A stretch of DNA of 64,000 nt from Planctomycetota bacterium (GTDB lineage: Bacteria > Planctomycetota > Phycisphaerae > UBA1845), in NCBI GenBank assembly GCA_024276605.1, contig JAJRWX010000033.1, forward strand, positions 37,271 through 101,270, read 5' to 3'. Position numbers and translations under genes: made by a program. This document shows positions 55,301 through 64,000 of this stretch, in pieces (position 1 is the first letter of the stretch; each line of letters opens with the position of its first letter). A model generated the notes under the pieces. That model made no database searches, was not told the origin of the DNA, and saw only the letters and a program-made list of their open reading frames with translations.

Positions 55301-55906
55301 CTACAGTCCAGCCATGAGTTCTGAAACCTGTAAGCCGAGTGAATTACTAATCCGCGCCAGTGCCCAAATCGAAGCTGCGTTTTTACCTAACTCGACCTGA
55401 GACAACTGCGATGTTGTTAAGTCCGTACGATCGGATAATTGTCGTAGCGTGAGATTCTGATTGAGACGATGGCTACGTATGCGCTGCCCGATAAGTCGAT
55501 TCAATTCATGTTCATCGGTATAAATAATACCCATACGCTGGCACGCACGATCTACCGCTTCCACCAGATCATCCTGTTTGAACGGCTTAGCGATATAGTC
55601 ACATGTTCCACGACGCATTGTCTCCGTAGCGCTATCCAAGTCAGGATAGGCCGTCATCACAATGCAACTCATCCGATCATCAATGTGTTTGAGTCGATCA
55701 ACGACCTCGACACCATCCATAGATGGCATGCGTAGGTCAATGAGTGCTACCTGAAATGATTCTTCCTCCGCAGTAGCCAAAGCTTCGCTGGGATTTGAAA
55801 ATGTCGAAGGGTTATACCCATGATCCTCCAGCAGCAGTCCAACAGTTTTACATATGGACGGATCATCATCGATCACTAGCACTTTAATGTGGTGTCGCAC
55901 GCCCAT
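55301..55906 (-). CDS. Response regulator with C-terminal XRE-type helix-turn-helix
   Basis: 201 residues from ATG 55906, which has GAGGGA eight bases upstream. The receiver domain (about 6-120) shows VLVIDDDPS, the phosphoacceptor Asp in VALIDLRMPSMDG, VMTAYPD and the conserved Lys in IAKPF. The C-terminal 65 residues are an XRE/Cro-CI helix-turn-helix (IGQRIRSHRLNQNLTLRQLS, then TSQLSQVELGKNAASIWALA). Receiver-XRE combinations are uncommon compared with winged-helix or LuxR output. No histidine kinase is adjacent, so it is an orphan regulator in this window. Confidence 0.9.
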   Translation of the reverse strand: MGVRHHIKVLVIDDDPSICKTVGLLLEDHGYNPSTFSNPSEALATAEEESFQVALIDLRMPSMDGVEVVDRLKHIDDRMSCIVMTAYPDLDSATETMRRGTCDYIAKPFKQDDLVEAVDRACQRMGIIYTDEHELNRLIGQRIRSHRLNQNLTLRQLSDRTDLTTSQLSQVELGKNAASIWALARISNSLGLQVSELMAGL

Positions 55907-56219
55907 ATCTATTTCCCTCACTATCTATGCCGCCAACCAAGAATGTCATCGTGTGCGGCTCTGAATCCGTACCAGTAAAATCGCATCCTGCGCAAGAAAC
56001 TCGCGCACTGGTAGTTTCGTCAGTACAGCCACACAGGATAATAGCCAGGGCCTAAGTGAGATTCAAGCGTGAATATAATTTTGTCAAAATAGCCAATAAT
56101 CGGCGGTTTTCGAATGATTAATGGACCAAAAAGAAAGCCTAAATTTCAAATATACAGCGTATGCACAACAACGTCTAATACAAAATTAACAAATGAGCGA
56201 TAACATCGTGTGCCATATA
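55907..56219. other. Intergenic region, no gene seen
   Basis: 313 bases, A+T-rich between 56060 and 56210. It must carry the response regulator's promoter and the end of the exporter operon transcript. No hairpin followed by a T-run was found. Confidence 0.45.
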
Positions 56220-58538
56220 CTATTCCAGCTCGTCAAGCGACACTGTCAGACGGGCGGCTTCTGTTGGTTTGATGAGGAAGATTTCGTCTCTGTCGTCGAT
56301 CCGTGCAAAATAACCTTTGCCTGGGTCGCCCGGGCAGACCTTGCCCGCAATAGACAGCGACACAGATCGCCCGTCACCAAGTTTTACGCTCACCTGCCTA
56401 GCAGGGTTACTCAAACCATAAGGGCTGGGTTCAGTAACACCATAAGCCACAAATCGATCCGTTCGTATATCACGAACCTTTAGCAGTAGATTTTTCACCT
56501 TGGCTTGATCGAGGGGAAGATCAGGTTCCCAGCGATAAGTCCATGTATCATCTGCCCGCACAAATTCGTGAACCGTATCACCGGAAGCAATCGAGAACTG
56601 CGTCACATCGTCCTCACTAAAATCGAACACCTTCTCTTCACGAAATTCCAACATGGCTTGTTTGTACACGGCATTGGCAACCTGATAGATCACATCCCCG
56701 TCCTCACGTTTGGCGTAGTATTGGCCGTCATGATCGGTGACAAGCAAAGTGAACGATTCATCCGGTGATTGACAGACAATATCCATACGAATGGCAGGCT
56801 CCTGCAAACCAAAAGATGTGATCTGTGACGCATCAGCCACTAGCGACGTAGCCTTCAAACTGCCGAGTATATCCAACAAACTATTGAACTGACTCTGGCG
56901 AATGGCATGTTTTGTCGGCGCAGTCATCGCCCATTGACCAAACATTTTTTCAAACGTGTATACAAATGGCTGATCGGCATATGGGGTTCGCGTAGTCATG
57001 GTTAACGAGGAAAATCGCTGACTATCAATGCTGATGATACTGCGATCGCGATAAGCACGCGGCGCTCTCAACAACTTTTGAACATCCGCAATTTTCACCT
57101 TGGCTATCGAGGTCGCCTCGTTACGTCTCAGGTATACCAGTCGCTTGGCTCGACGATCCGTAAATGAACCGATGGTCACCCGCTCGATTTGATCCGAGCC
57201 GGGCAACGTCAATCGAAGTTGCGCTTGCGGCGCGTCCAAACCAAAAGTAGCTAAGTCACCGGTTGAAAAATCAACAAAGGATACGGCCTCAAGTTCTGCA
57301 AGTGCCGCTAGCATGTCCATAACCGTGTCACTTTCCGCCCCATCACCGTTTTCAAAACGCCAGCCATCAGATTCACCAAGCATAATCGCAGCGCCTTGAG
57401 GCGTCGTCAGCTCAACGCGCGTAGCTGTCGTGACATTGGCATCGGTAACTTTCATATCACGCCACTGGGACATCACCGGCATACATTTATCAGCTACGCT
57501 TTTCATGATCGTACCGACGGCGGCGCCCCGATCCGTGCGCACATAAACGGTTGAATCCTCACCAATGGGAGACTGTTTCGATAGGTGCAGAACATATTTG
57601 TTTATCCGGGTTTGAACTTCTTGTTCTTCAGGAGAATCCGCATCTGTTGCATCACTAGGCTGCGCGTCATCCGTTTTGCTGATCTGTTGTTCTTCGATCA
57701 ACCGAATGGTATACGCCGCATGATCCAGTCCATAGGCACCAAACGCATCGGCGTTGTCATCAACCCACTTGGTAACGCGAAGGCGAGCCAGTGCAGCCAC
57801 TAAATCGCTAACCCGTTTCGTAGCTTTAGCCACTGCAGGGCTTTGCATTTGCCATCCAGCCCCGTCACGAATAAAAACATATTGAATGGCCTTATCGCCG
57901 TGGCTACGATCGGTGATTTCAATACGCCTGACATTCTGGTTGGTGATGGTCCAAAGCTGGGTACTGAGATAGTCAACCGGTCGCCTTTTGATCAAATCGC
58001 GCAAGGAACCTTTACCTACTATAATATCGTCACGACCTACCACCCGAACGTAATGAGTTGAATCGGATGCGGGCTTGCCGATCTCGATGGTTTCCATACG
58101 CCCCTGATCATCGGTTATCGCTATGACTGTGGCTGCGGGATCGAGTCCCGCATCAGCGGATGTCATACCGCCATCACTTCCCGGTTTGAAACTAACCTCG
58201 TATTGCATCTGAGTCAGGGCACGCTCGATACGATCAATTTGATATTTATCTACGGCTAACGCCTGCGGCTTGATCATCCGCCAGCTATACTGATTCGCAT
58301 TACCCTCCTCAGTTTGTTTTTCAAATACCCATTCATCTTGACCTACGCGCGACACGGTGATCTTGACCACATCACCCAGCGCAGTCTCAAATAAATCCGT
58401 GGTCACCGTAGACGCCGGCGTTCGTGACGGCGTCAATGAACCACCCGTTGGCGCGGGTTGGGCTTGCGGTCGCCATAGATACGCAATGCCTAACACCGCC
58501 AATGATATAGCCAGAAATAATGTTGTTCGGACGTTCAT
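56220..58538 (-). CDS. DUF4340 protein of the Gld-like exporter operon
   Basis: 772 residues with an N-terminal transmembrane anchor (TTLFLAISLAVLGIAYLWRP) and several repeats of the DUF4340 type, seen as VTISRVGQDEWVFEK near 60, VELTTPQGAAIML and FSSLTMTTRTPYADQPFVYT later, so most of the protein lies outside the cytoplasm. Large tandem DUF4340 proteins commonly sit beside GldA/GldF/GldG-like ABC genes. It starts six bases after the GldG-like stop and is the last gene in the set. The exact role is unknown; export or envelope assembly is inferred. Confidence 0.82.
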   Translation of the reverse strand: MNVRTTLFLAISLAVLGIAYLWRPQAQPAPTGGSLTPSRTPASTVTTDLFETALGDVVKITVSRVGQDEWVFEKQTEEGNANQYSWRMIKPQALAVDKYQIDRIERALTQMQYEVSFKPGSDGGMTSADAGLDPAATVIAITDDQGRMETIEIGKPASDSTHYVRVVGRDDIIVGKGSLRDLIKRRPVDYLSTQLWTITNQNVRRIEITDRSHGDKAIQYVFIRDGAGWQMQSPAVAKATKRVSDLVAALARLRVTKWVDDNADAFGAYGLDHAAYTIRLIEEQQISKTDDAQPSDATDADSPEEQEVQTRINKYVLHLSKQSPIGEDSTVYVRTDRGAAVGTIMKSVADKCMPVMSQWRDMKVTDANVTTATRVELTTPQGAAIMLGESDGWRFENGDGAESDTVMDMLAALAELEAVSFVDFSTGDLATFGLDAPQAQLRLTLPGSDQIERVTIGSFTDRRAKRLVYLRRNEATSIAKVKIADVQKLLRAPRAYRDRSIISIDSQRFSSLTMTTRTPYADQPFVYTFEKMFGQWAMTAPTKHAIRQSQFNSLLDILGSLKATSLVADASQITSFGLQEPAIRMDIVCQSPDESFTLLVTDHDGQYYAKREDGDVIYQVANAVYKQAMLEFREEKVFDFSEDDVTQFSIASGDTVHEFVRADDTWTYRWEPDLPLDQAKVKNLLLKVRDIRTDRFVAYGVTEPSPYGLSNPARQVSVKLGDGRSVSLSIAGKVCPGDPGKGYFARIDDRDEIFLIKPTEAARLTVSLDELE

Positions 58539-58544
58539 GTCACC

Positions 58545-60701
58545 TTACCTACGTCGTACCCACCAAACGACACCACCACAACACAAGACCATCGCCGGCC
58601 AAACAAAAATGGTCAGCGCCTGCACGATCGTCTCGGTTGACTTACTGGTTATTTGCAATACTCCGGACTCGATCGGTTGCCCCAACGTCATAAACTCTTC
58701 GTTGTCGTTAAGCCAGTGCATGGCATTGACAAACAACGACACATTTCCCGGATTCCGCGCACGAAGCACAAAACCTTGAGGCCCCAGACTCATCTGTCGT
58801 GCAAAAGCTACGCTATCAATGGCAAAGTGCATGGCACTGACGATCACCACCTTGGCCTCACCTTTTTCACCGCTGATAGCTAAATCGAAAGGCCCTTCCA
58901 AGTCCGTATCCACTTTGCTCAGAAACTCTTGATCGCGCATCTGGTCCGCATAAGCTTGGATGTTCTTGATGCCCCAGACGCCATCACGAGCCTCTTGCGT
59001 AACTAGCGTGTGCAGAGACACATCTTCCGGCAACGGATCAGATATCTCCAGTGGCGCGCAGGACGGGAAAGACAGGTTTCTAGCCACCGCGCCACTGACA
59101 ATGGCATGATCGTGAACGTCAAGATCATAGAGCGTGTTGAAATCCTGACGTGTCACCGCATATTTTCCCGGCGCGATGTTAGTGGTTTCAATAATGAGCG
59201 AAGACGTATCTACATGGACCCCCCACTGCTCTTTGAGGTAATCGTTGTACTCGTACGTTGAAGGGATAGGGCCATACGGTCCCGGTGCCCAACCGGCGAT
59301 AAACAGCGCCCGCCCCTGATCCCCTATCGCATTGAGCACCGCGCTTCGTTCAGGATCGCCAAAGGGCGGCCCCTGACTCGGCTGACCGAATTGTCCTTGT
59401 GGCGGTGGTGTCGGTTTGAGCACCACATAAATAGTTCGTGTCGGCGGGGGATCGAACGATGGCGGTGTTTTACTCGTCTTCACATCCCATTCACGCACCA
59501 CGAAGTTGATGTCTTCCAAACGTGTTTTCATCTGCGCGTAAGGCGCCGGCGGCTGACCGGGCATCATCCCCCCCATCATCAGCGGCATACCGCCATAACG
59601 AACGAAAACAATGGCCGCCTGCTCTTTGTTGGTCGCGCGAAGGATAGCTGCCGTTAACTCCTGCTCGCCTTTGAACGCCCGCTCATGAAAACGAGCCTGC
59701 GAACCCGCCTGTGGATTCATCGCCGGCCAAATGTCACCAAAATCCAGCACCAAAGCGTCGTCATCCGTTTCCACGACCAGCGAATTACTCGTCGGGACAA
59801 GCTTGCGTAACAGGTCGTCTATTTTGAGCGGCTCAAGCGCTTCCATCGCAGACTGCTCCGCCTCTAGCGCAGCGACAACCTCTGCGTATCGGTTACCCGC
59901 CCCCAACAAAATGTCTGACTCCTGCGCTGATAGCGAGGGAAGCGATGCACCTTGCGCCGCCGCAAAACCGGCGACATCTTTCAAACTTTTACTCAATGAT
60001 CGGTACAAATTTTCCAATTCCGACTTGACGGAGGCAAGCAGCGGATTGTCAGCAGAGGTGGCTACATCAATGCGCTGTCCGGTGGCTTGCAACTCTTGTT
60101 GCAGTTGCTGAAAGAATGAATCCACACGTCGTAGAATCTGCTGCGCATCGGAATCGGCATCCCCAGCGGCAATGCCCGCATACGTCGCTTGGATACGACT
60201 CGTCTCGGCCTCAACTAACGCCACAAGCTTCGGTAGAATATCACTATTGAATGTCTTGATACGCTCGTTGTACTTATCAATAGTGGTCTTGAACGCTTTC
60301 TTGTCGCGCAGACGCTCCATAAGTTTGCGAACTTTGTCTTGATCCTTAATGGGATTGATCCACTCCGCAACAATTTTTCTACGATTAGACGCTTGATACA
60401 GTTCGATTAAATCCTGAACGGCTCTGCGATAGCGTGGTTGATCCTCCTCCTCCAGTTCGGTTTCAAAATAAAGCGACGTCAACCTTACGTTTGGCTCCAG
60501 ATGACGTAAGAGCTTTTCACTTCCAGCACTGAGGCTATTCACCCCCGACGAGGACATATCCATTCGCAGCGTCGTGGAAAATAATAGCATCTGCAATACG
60601 ACGACAATGCCACCGACTAATGCGACCGATATCGCGACGTTGGCACCAATCTTCACACGCCGCCCGGAAGACGTCGTTGTCGTAGGATGATCTACTGCCA
60701 T
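58545..60701 (-). CDS. GldG-like ABC-associated membrane protein
   Basis: 718 residues with one N-terminal helix (ISVALVGGIVVVLQMLLFST) and one at the C-terminus (QALTIFVWPAMVLCCGGVVWWVRRR); the large middle part is periplasmic. It has the GldG family start NSLSAGSEKLLRHLEPNVRL, a long coiled-coil insertion (about 120-290, rich in Gln, Glu and Lys) and later an IFT-like region with FALAISGEKG-type motif (FDLAISGEKGEAKVVIVSAM). It overlaps the permease gene by 10 bases. Together with the permease and ATPase it should form an ABC complex. Confidence 0.85.
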   Translation of the reverse strand: MAVDHPTTTTSSGRRVKIGANVAISVALVGGIVVVLQMLLFSTTLRMDMSSSGVNSLSAGSEKLLRHLEPNVRLTSLYFETELEEEDQPRYRRAVQDLIELYQASNRRKIVAEWINPIKDQDKVRKLMERLRDKKAFKTTIDKYNERIKTFNSDILPKLVALVEAETSRIQATYAGIAAGDADSDAQQILRRVDSFFQQLQQELQATGQRIDVATSADNPLLASVKSELENLYRSLSKSLKDVAGFAAAQGASLPSLSAQESDILLGAGNRYAEVVAALEAEQSAMEALEPLKIDDLLRKLVPTSNSLVVETDDDALVLDFGDIWPAMNPQAGSQARFHERAFKGEQELTAAILRATNKEQAAIVFVRYGGMPLMMGGMMPGQPPAPYAQMKTRLEDINFVVREWDVKTSKTPPSFDPPPTRTIYVVLKPTPPPQGQFGQPSQGPPFGDPERSAVLNAIGDQGRALFIAGWAPGPYGPIPSTYEYNDYLKEQWGVHVDTSSLIIETTNIAPGKYAVTRQDFNTLYDLDVHDHAIVSGAVARNLSFPSCAPLEISDPLPEDVSLHTLVTQEARDGVWGIKNIQAYADQMRDQEFLSKVDTDLEGPFDLAISGEKGEAKVVIVSAMHFAIDSVAFARQMSLGPQGFVLRARNPGNVSLFVNAMHWLNDNEEFMTLGQPIESGVLQITSKSTETIVQALTIFVWPAMVLCCGGVVWWVRRR

Positions 60702-61411
60702 CGACGCACCTCCAACAACTTCACACTCACAAACAGAAAGAACCCCGTCATGGAAACAAAGAAGATGCAGTGATTCATATCGAGCACGCCCCGCACAAAA
60801 TCATGATAATGAGTACGAACGGAAATCTGTTGCAGCACCACGCGAGGCCAGCCTTCAAGCTTGGTGGCCAAAGCATGAGAAGCGAACGTCATTAACGCCA
60901 GCACGGCAAAGCTGAACAGCACGGCAATCACCTGGTGCCTGGTAAGCGTACTGAAAAACAGGCTCACAGAAATATATAACGCACCCACCAATATCATGCC
61001 AATATAGTGACACACTAACAACTTGATATCGACCGGACCGTACATGGACAAAATAATTGGAAACAAGAGTAAGGTAGCGAGCAGCACAAAATAAAAGACC
61101 AACGCGCCGAAAAACTTACCGAAAATCACTTCCGATTCCGTCACCGGCGCCGTCATCAACGTTTCGATCGTGCCGTTACGAAATTCTTCACTCATTAAAC
61201 GCATACAAAGCATGGGAAGCACGAATACCAAGATCAACAGCATCCAGAAATCCAGCGTGTCTCGAAGTGAGGCTTCACCGCCGGAATGAAACGTACCCAA
61301 TGCAAAGGCCAGCCCTATCGTAAATAAAAAGATGGCATTGACAGCGTACGCGATGGGCGACAGAAAGAACGACCCCAACTCGCGCTTGGCTAAGGTGGCA
61401 ATATTTTGCAT
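60692..61411 (-). CDS. ABC-2 type permease, GldF-like
   Basis: 239 residues with six predicted transmembrane helices, starting MQNIATLAKRELGSFFLSPI, which is typical of ABC-2 permeases. The second helix region ends with MRLMSEEFRNGTIETLMTAPV, a conserved cytoplasmic segment that couples to the ATPase. It lies 59 bases after the ATPase gene on the same strand. Confidence 0.9.
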   Translation of the reverse strand: MQNIATLAKRELGSFFLSPIAYAVNAIFLFTIGLAFALGTFHSGGEASLRDTLDFWMLLILVFVLPMLCMRLMSEEFRNGTIETLMTAPVTESEVIFGKFFGALVFYFVLLATLLLFPIILSMYGPVDIKLLVCHYIGMILVGALYISVSLFFSTLTRHQVIAVLFSFAVLALMTFASHALATKLEGWPRVVLQQISVRTHYHDFVRGVLDMNHCIFFVSMTGFFLFVSVKLLEVRRWQ

Positions 61412-61470
61412 CAGTGATGCCCTCTCCTGTACATGTCAATCCTCAAAACCCAACGCGCAGCAGACATAGG

Positions 61471-62415
61471 TTAAACACTTTTCGATTGCTGTTGTGCGGT
61501 TACTTTGATAAAGAAGTCTTCCAGGGTCGCGCCGTCGCGCCGTATCTCGCGTAGAGACCACCCCTTCGCTGACGCCAGTTTGAAAATGTCTTCGCGTACA
61601 TCGCTGCCAGGCTCAGATTCGATCGACACTTTCATCCATCCATGATCCGACGAGGCCTCCACCGCCTTCACACCGTTTAACGCCCGTACACCGCTTTCCA
61701 CATCCTCTTTAGGGCCTCGCATCTCGGCAACAATCTTGCCCTGCGCGCTAAACTGTTCACGCAACTCTTTCGGCGATCCGCTAGCCACAATTTTTCCGGC
61801 TGCGATAATCATGGTATGCGTGCAAACCTGTTCTACCTCATGAAGAATATGTGAACTCAGCAGAACCGTATGCTCCTGACCAAGTTCTTCGATGAGATTT
61901 CTCGTCTCGCGTATTTGGGTCGGGTCCAAACCAACCGTCGGCTCATCGAGAATGAGCACTTCGGGATTGTGCATCATGGCATCAGCTAAACCAACACGTT
62001 GCCGCATGCCCTTGGATAGTTGGCCGATGGGACGATTGATGAACTCGCCCAACCAACATCGCTGAGACGCACGCTTGATAGCCACCGTGCGCTCGCTAGA
62101 AGTGAGTCCCCGCAACTTACCGCGAAACTGTAGATATTCGCGGACGCGCATCTCAGGATAAAGAGGCGTTGACTCAGATAGATAGCCAATACGCCGACGC
62201 ACTTCAATGGATTCTTTGAATACATCCAATACGTCGATGTGCACCGCACCGCTCGTAGCTGGATGGTAGCAGGTGAGAATGCGAATCGTCGTAGTTTTGC
62301 CGGCACCGTTGGGACCGAGAAAGCCGACGACGCCGCCTTTTTCAATATCAAATGATATATTGTCTACCGCGAGCACCGCGCCATAACGTTTGGTCAGTTG
62401 GCTTACACGAATCAT
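61471..62415 (-). CDS. ABC transporter ATP-binding protein, GldA-like
   Basis: 314 residues with Walker A GPNGAGKTTT (about 34-43), signature QLSKGMRQRVGLADA, Walker B VLILDEPTVGLDP, the D-loop and H-loop LLSSHILHEVEQ. A C-terminal extension of about 90 residues follows the nucleotide-binding domain. It is the first gene of the four-gene exporter set on the minus strand. The substrate is not evident; GldAFG homologues occur both with gliding and in non-gliding bacteria. Confidence 0.93.
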   Translation of the reverse strand: MIRVSQLTKRYGAVLAVDNISFDIEKGGVVGFLGPNGAGKTTTIRILTCYHPATSGAVHIDVLDVFKESIEVRRRIGYLSESTPLYPEMRVREYLQFRGKLRGLTSSERTVAIKRASQRCWLGEFINRPIGQLSKGMRQRVGLADAMMHNPEVLILDEPTVGLDPTQIRETRNLIEELGQEHTVLLSSHILHEVEQVCTHTMIIAAGKIVASGSPKELREQFSAQGKIVAEMRGPKEDVESGVRALNGVKAVEASSDHGWMKVSIESEPGSDVREDIFKLASAKGWSLREIRRDGATLEDFFIKVTAQQQSKSV

Positions 62416-62991
62416 CGTTATTGTCGCCTCAAACTACGCCCACCGAAACACTCGAATAAACCAGGACCATTGTCGCTTGTATTGCCCAATATTTCAATCA
62501 ATGGGTCATCAGAGCCGCGCCTATCGGGAAGCGGTTTTCCGAAGTATCAATTACCCTTGCCACTCCGTTTACTTATAGTTGCAGAATAAATAGGACAAAC
62601 CCATCAAATCACCAGTGTCGGAGCACGTAGATTCATACAGCGGCTTCCCTCAACTCGTTGAGCCGAAGAAGTTATCACCTCAGCAAGCGATGTCAAGATA
62701 TAGGCAAAGGCCTAACAGTAACCCAATATAGTGGCGTACTTATGTTCACAACAAAGTTTCTTCCAGAAACAATGGATGCCCGGATAGAATAAAGAAATGG
62801 TAGACGAACGGAATGATGCAATCCTGTCAACCAATGTAACAATTTTGAAACCTAACAGCCGGATGACCATTTTGTCTATGTTTATAGGCATGACTACACT
62901 GCTAGGCTCTCATGCCGAGAGTTACCGCTCCCACGACACTTTCCCACAATATCCATTGGCACAACGATGGGTGATATCTGATGCTTAGGAT
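62416..62991. other. Divergent intergenic region between exporter operon and flagellin
   Basis: 576 bases. It must carry the promoters for the exporter operon (minus) and the flagellin gene (plus). A TTGGCAC at 62955-62961, 31 bases before the flagellin start, looks like half of a sigma-54 promoter, but the matching TTGC element is missing. A 63-residue frame (62797-62988) is in phase with flagellin and ends three bases before it; I could not show that it is a gene. Confidence 0.4.
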
Positions 62992-63789
62992 GTGATATCG
63001 CCACTAAACAATGTAGCGAGCTTCGCGGCTCAACGAACCCTGGGCGACAGTCAGAAGGGTCTACAAACGGCGCTAACGCGTCTAGCTACCGGACGTAGAA
63101 TCAATGCCGGTAAGGACGACCCTGCCGGTCTTATCTCCTCTGAACGGTTGAACGCCGCGCTGAAGGGTTTGGAGGCCCAATCAAGGGCCTATCAACGGCA
63201 AAACGCCAACGCCAATATCGCCGATGGCCGAATCTCCCAGTTGTCATCGTTATACAGTGACTTGCAAGGGCTTGTCATTTCAAGTGCCAATACCGGTGGA
63301 TTGAGCGCTGATGAAATAGCCGCCAACCAAACGCAAGTCGACAGTATCGTAGCCGGCATCCAAAGGTTTTCTGGAGACGCGATAACGTCACTCGACGGTA
63401 TTGCATTGCCCGGTACCGGCAACACCGACGTCTTAGACTCTATCAACCAAGCCTCAGCGGCGGCGGCATCCATAACATCGGGTGGGGCTAACTCTTTAAG
63501 CAGTGGAAATCTCGACGCTGCTCAAACGGCGCTAAACAGTGCGATTGATAGCATATCAACCGCGCGTGGCACGATCGGTGCCTACCAAAAATTCGATATA
63601 ACCCCACGGGTCAACAGCGGAAAGGTAGCTATCGAAAACCTAACCGCAAGTCGTAGCCGGATAGCAGACACTGATTACGCCGTGGAAACCAGCAACCGCA
63701 CAAGATTTCAAATACTGACCGAATTCGGCGCCCAATTTCTCAAGATCGCACAGCAGCAAAGCAAAAGCGTACTCGATCTCATCGGATAA
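62992..63789 (+). CDS. Flagellin
   Basis: 265 residues from GTG 62992. The N-terminal helix region LNNVASFAAQRTLGDSQKGL with RLATGRRINAGKDDPAGLIS is the typical D0/D1 flagellin start, and the C-terminus (RSRIADTDYAVETSNRTRFQ, then QQQSKSVLDLIG) is the matching flagellin end. The middle is short, so most of the variable surface domains are absent; the length is at the low end for bacterial flagellins. The GTG start has only a weak GGA site close to it. No other flagellar genes are in the window; a motile stage is suggested. Confidence 0.9.
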   Translation: MISPLNNVASFAAQRTLGDSQKGLQTALTRLATGRRINAGKDDPAGLISSERLNAALKGLEAQSRAYQRQNANANIADGRISQLSSLYSDLQGLVISSANTGGLSADEIAANQTQVDSIVAGIQRFSGDAITSLDGIALPGTGNTDVLDSINQASAAAASITSGGANSLSSGNLDAAQTALNSAIDSISTARGTIGAYQKFDITPRVNSGKVAIENLTASRSRIADTDYAVETSNRTRFQILTEFGAQFLKIAQQQSKSVLDLIG

Positions 63790-63853
63790 TGCGTGTCCAA
63801 TCAGAGCCACGACCGTGAGGAAGTGGACTTCGCGAACCCTAAACTTACGCTGC

Positions 63854-63875
63854 GACAAAGCACTAGTGCTTTGTC
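63854..63875. repeat. 22-base perfect palindrome after flagellin
   Basis: GACAAAGCACT at 63854-63864 is followed directly by its reverse complement (63865-63875). It lies 65 bases downstream of the flagellin stop. A zero-loop palindrome suits a protein-binding site or a hairpin with a four-base loop; no T-run follows immediately. Confidence 0.55.
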
Positions 63876-64000
63876 ACGCCTTAATTTTGGGATATACGGA
63901 CTTCAGTTTGCACCGTGCGTCTTCGATTTTCATTTGCCAATCAACGCCTCGTTGCGTTGCATTAACATCAGTTGACCAGGCAGCCGTTTCTTCACGAAGC

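Noticed and set aside
62955..62975. Sigma-54 promoter for flagellin
   Set aside because: TTGGCAC is present but the TTGC box at the right distance is not.
62797..62988. 63-residue frame directly before flagellin
   Set aside because: In phase and close to flagellin, but with a weak ribosome site and no family; kept only as a note in the gap entry.
63854..63875. Palindrome as an intrinsic terminator of flagellin
   Set aside because: No T-run follows and the stem has almost no loop.
1..64000. tRNA, rRNA, CRISPR arrays, phage or integrase genes
   Set aside because: I looked for tRNA T-loops, spaced direct repeats and recombinase motifs and found none that hold up.

Overview
The window looks like a chromosomal piece (roughly 50% G+C by eye) of a Gram-negative, probably planctomycete-like bacterium. 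The pointers are a PEP-CTERM protein, an IPTL-CTERM protein, a large Cys-rich cohesin/dockerin-type exoprotein, a TadG-like protein with Ser-Asp repeats, planctomycete-style secreted proteins of unknown function and a short flagellin. The phylum is inferred from gene style; there is no rRNA or other marker here. No tRNA, rRNA, CRISPR array or intact insertion sequence was seen.

Layout. 1-6.4 kb: tail of an unknown gene, a 1241-residue secreted Cys-rich protein, a PEP-CTERM protein and a small membrane-anchored exported protein. 6.4-14 kb: a two-repeat secreted protein, a YyaL/DUF255 thioredoxin-fold protein, a repeat-rich gap with the remnant of a REP-associated transposase, lysA, rnhA and an alkaline phosphatase. 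14-20 kb: the TadG/Ser-Asp protein, a kinase-like membrane protein, a membrane-TPR protein and a redoxin read through an in-frame TGA (predicted selenoprotein). 20-26.3 kb: two unclear ORFs, lysC, a thermonuclease, an IPTL-CTERM protein followed by a duplicated nuclease tail, and a DUF2062/AsmA-like membrane protein.

26.6-44 kb: the centrepiece, thirteen genes on the minus strand with very tight spacing. They encode an Azoarcus-type ATP-dependent benzoyl-CoA reductase (bzdN-bzdO-bzdP-bzdQ order), the hydratase, dehydrogenase and ring-opening hydrolase (dch, had, oah), an SDR, a thiolase, a dehydrogenase-hydratase fusion, a 1135-residue DUF2889/acyl-CoA-synthetase fusion, and an additional two-gene radical-reductase system of the double-cubane/2-hydroxyacyl-CoA dehydratase type. 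The last gene, bzdQ, carries an in-frame TAA. A divergent TetR gene is separated by a promoter region whose perfect 16-bp palindrome lies between the -35 and -10 of the operon. Together these would take benzoyl-CoA through dearomatisation and ring opening towards beta-oxidation.

44-52 kb, plus strand: TetR, then a molybdenum hydroxylase (FAD subunit plus a fused FeS-Mo subunit, related to 4-hydroxybenzoyl-CoA reductase), a HemW-like radical SAM protein, and the XdhC- and MocA-like maturation factors. A plausible reading is that this enzyme feeds hydroxylated aromatic acyl-CoAs into the neighbouring benzoyl-CoA route. 52-64 kb: a Cys-rich lipoprotein, a CoA-transferase/GNAT gene interrupted by TAG, a response regulator with an XRE domain, a Gld-like ABC exporter operon with a DUF4340 protein, and a flagellin.
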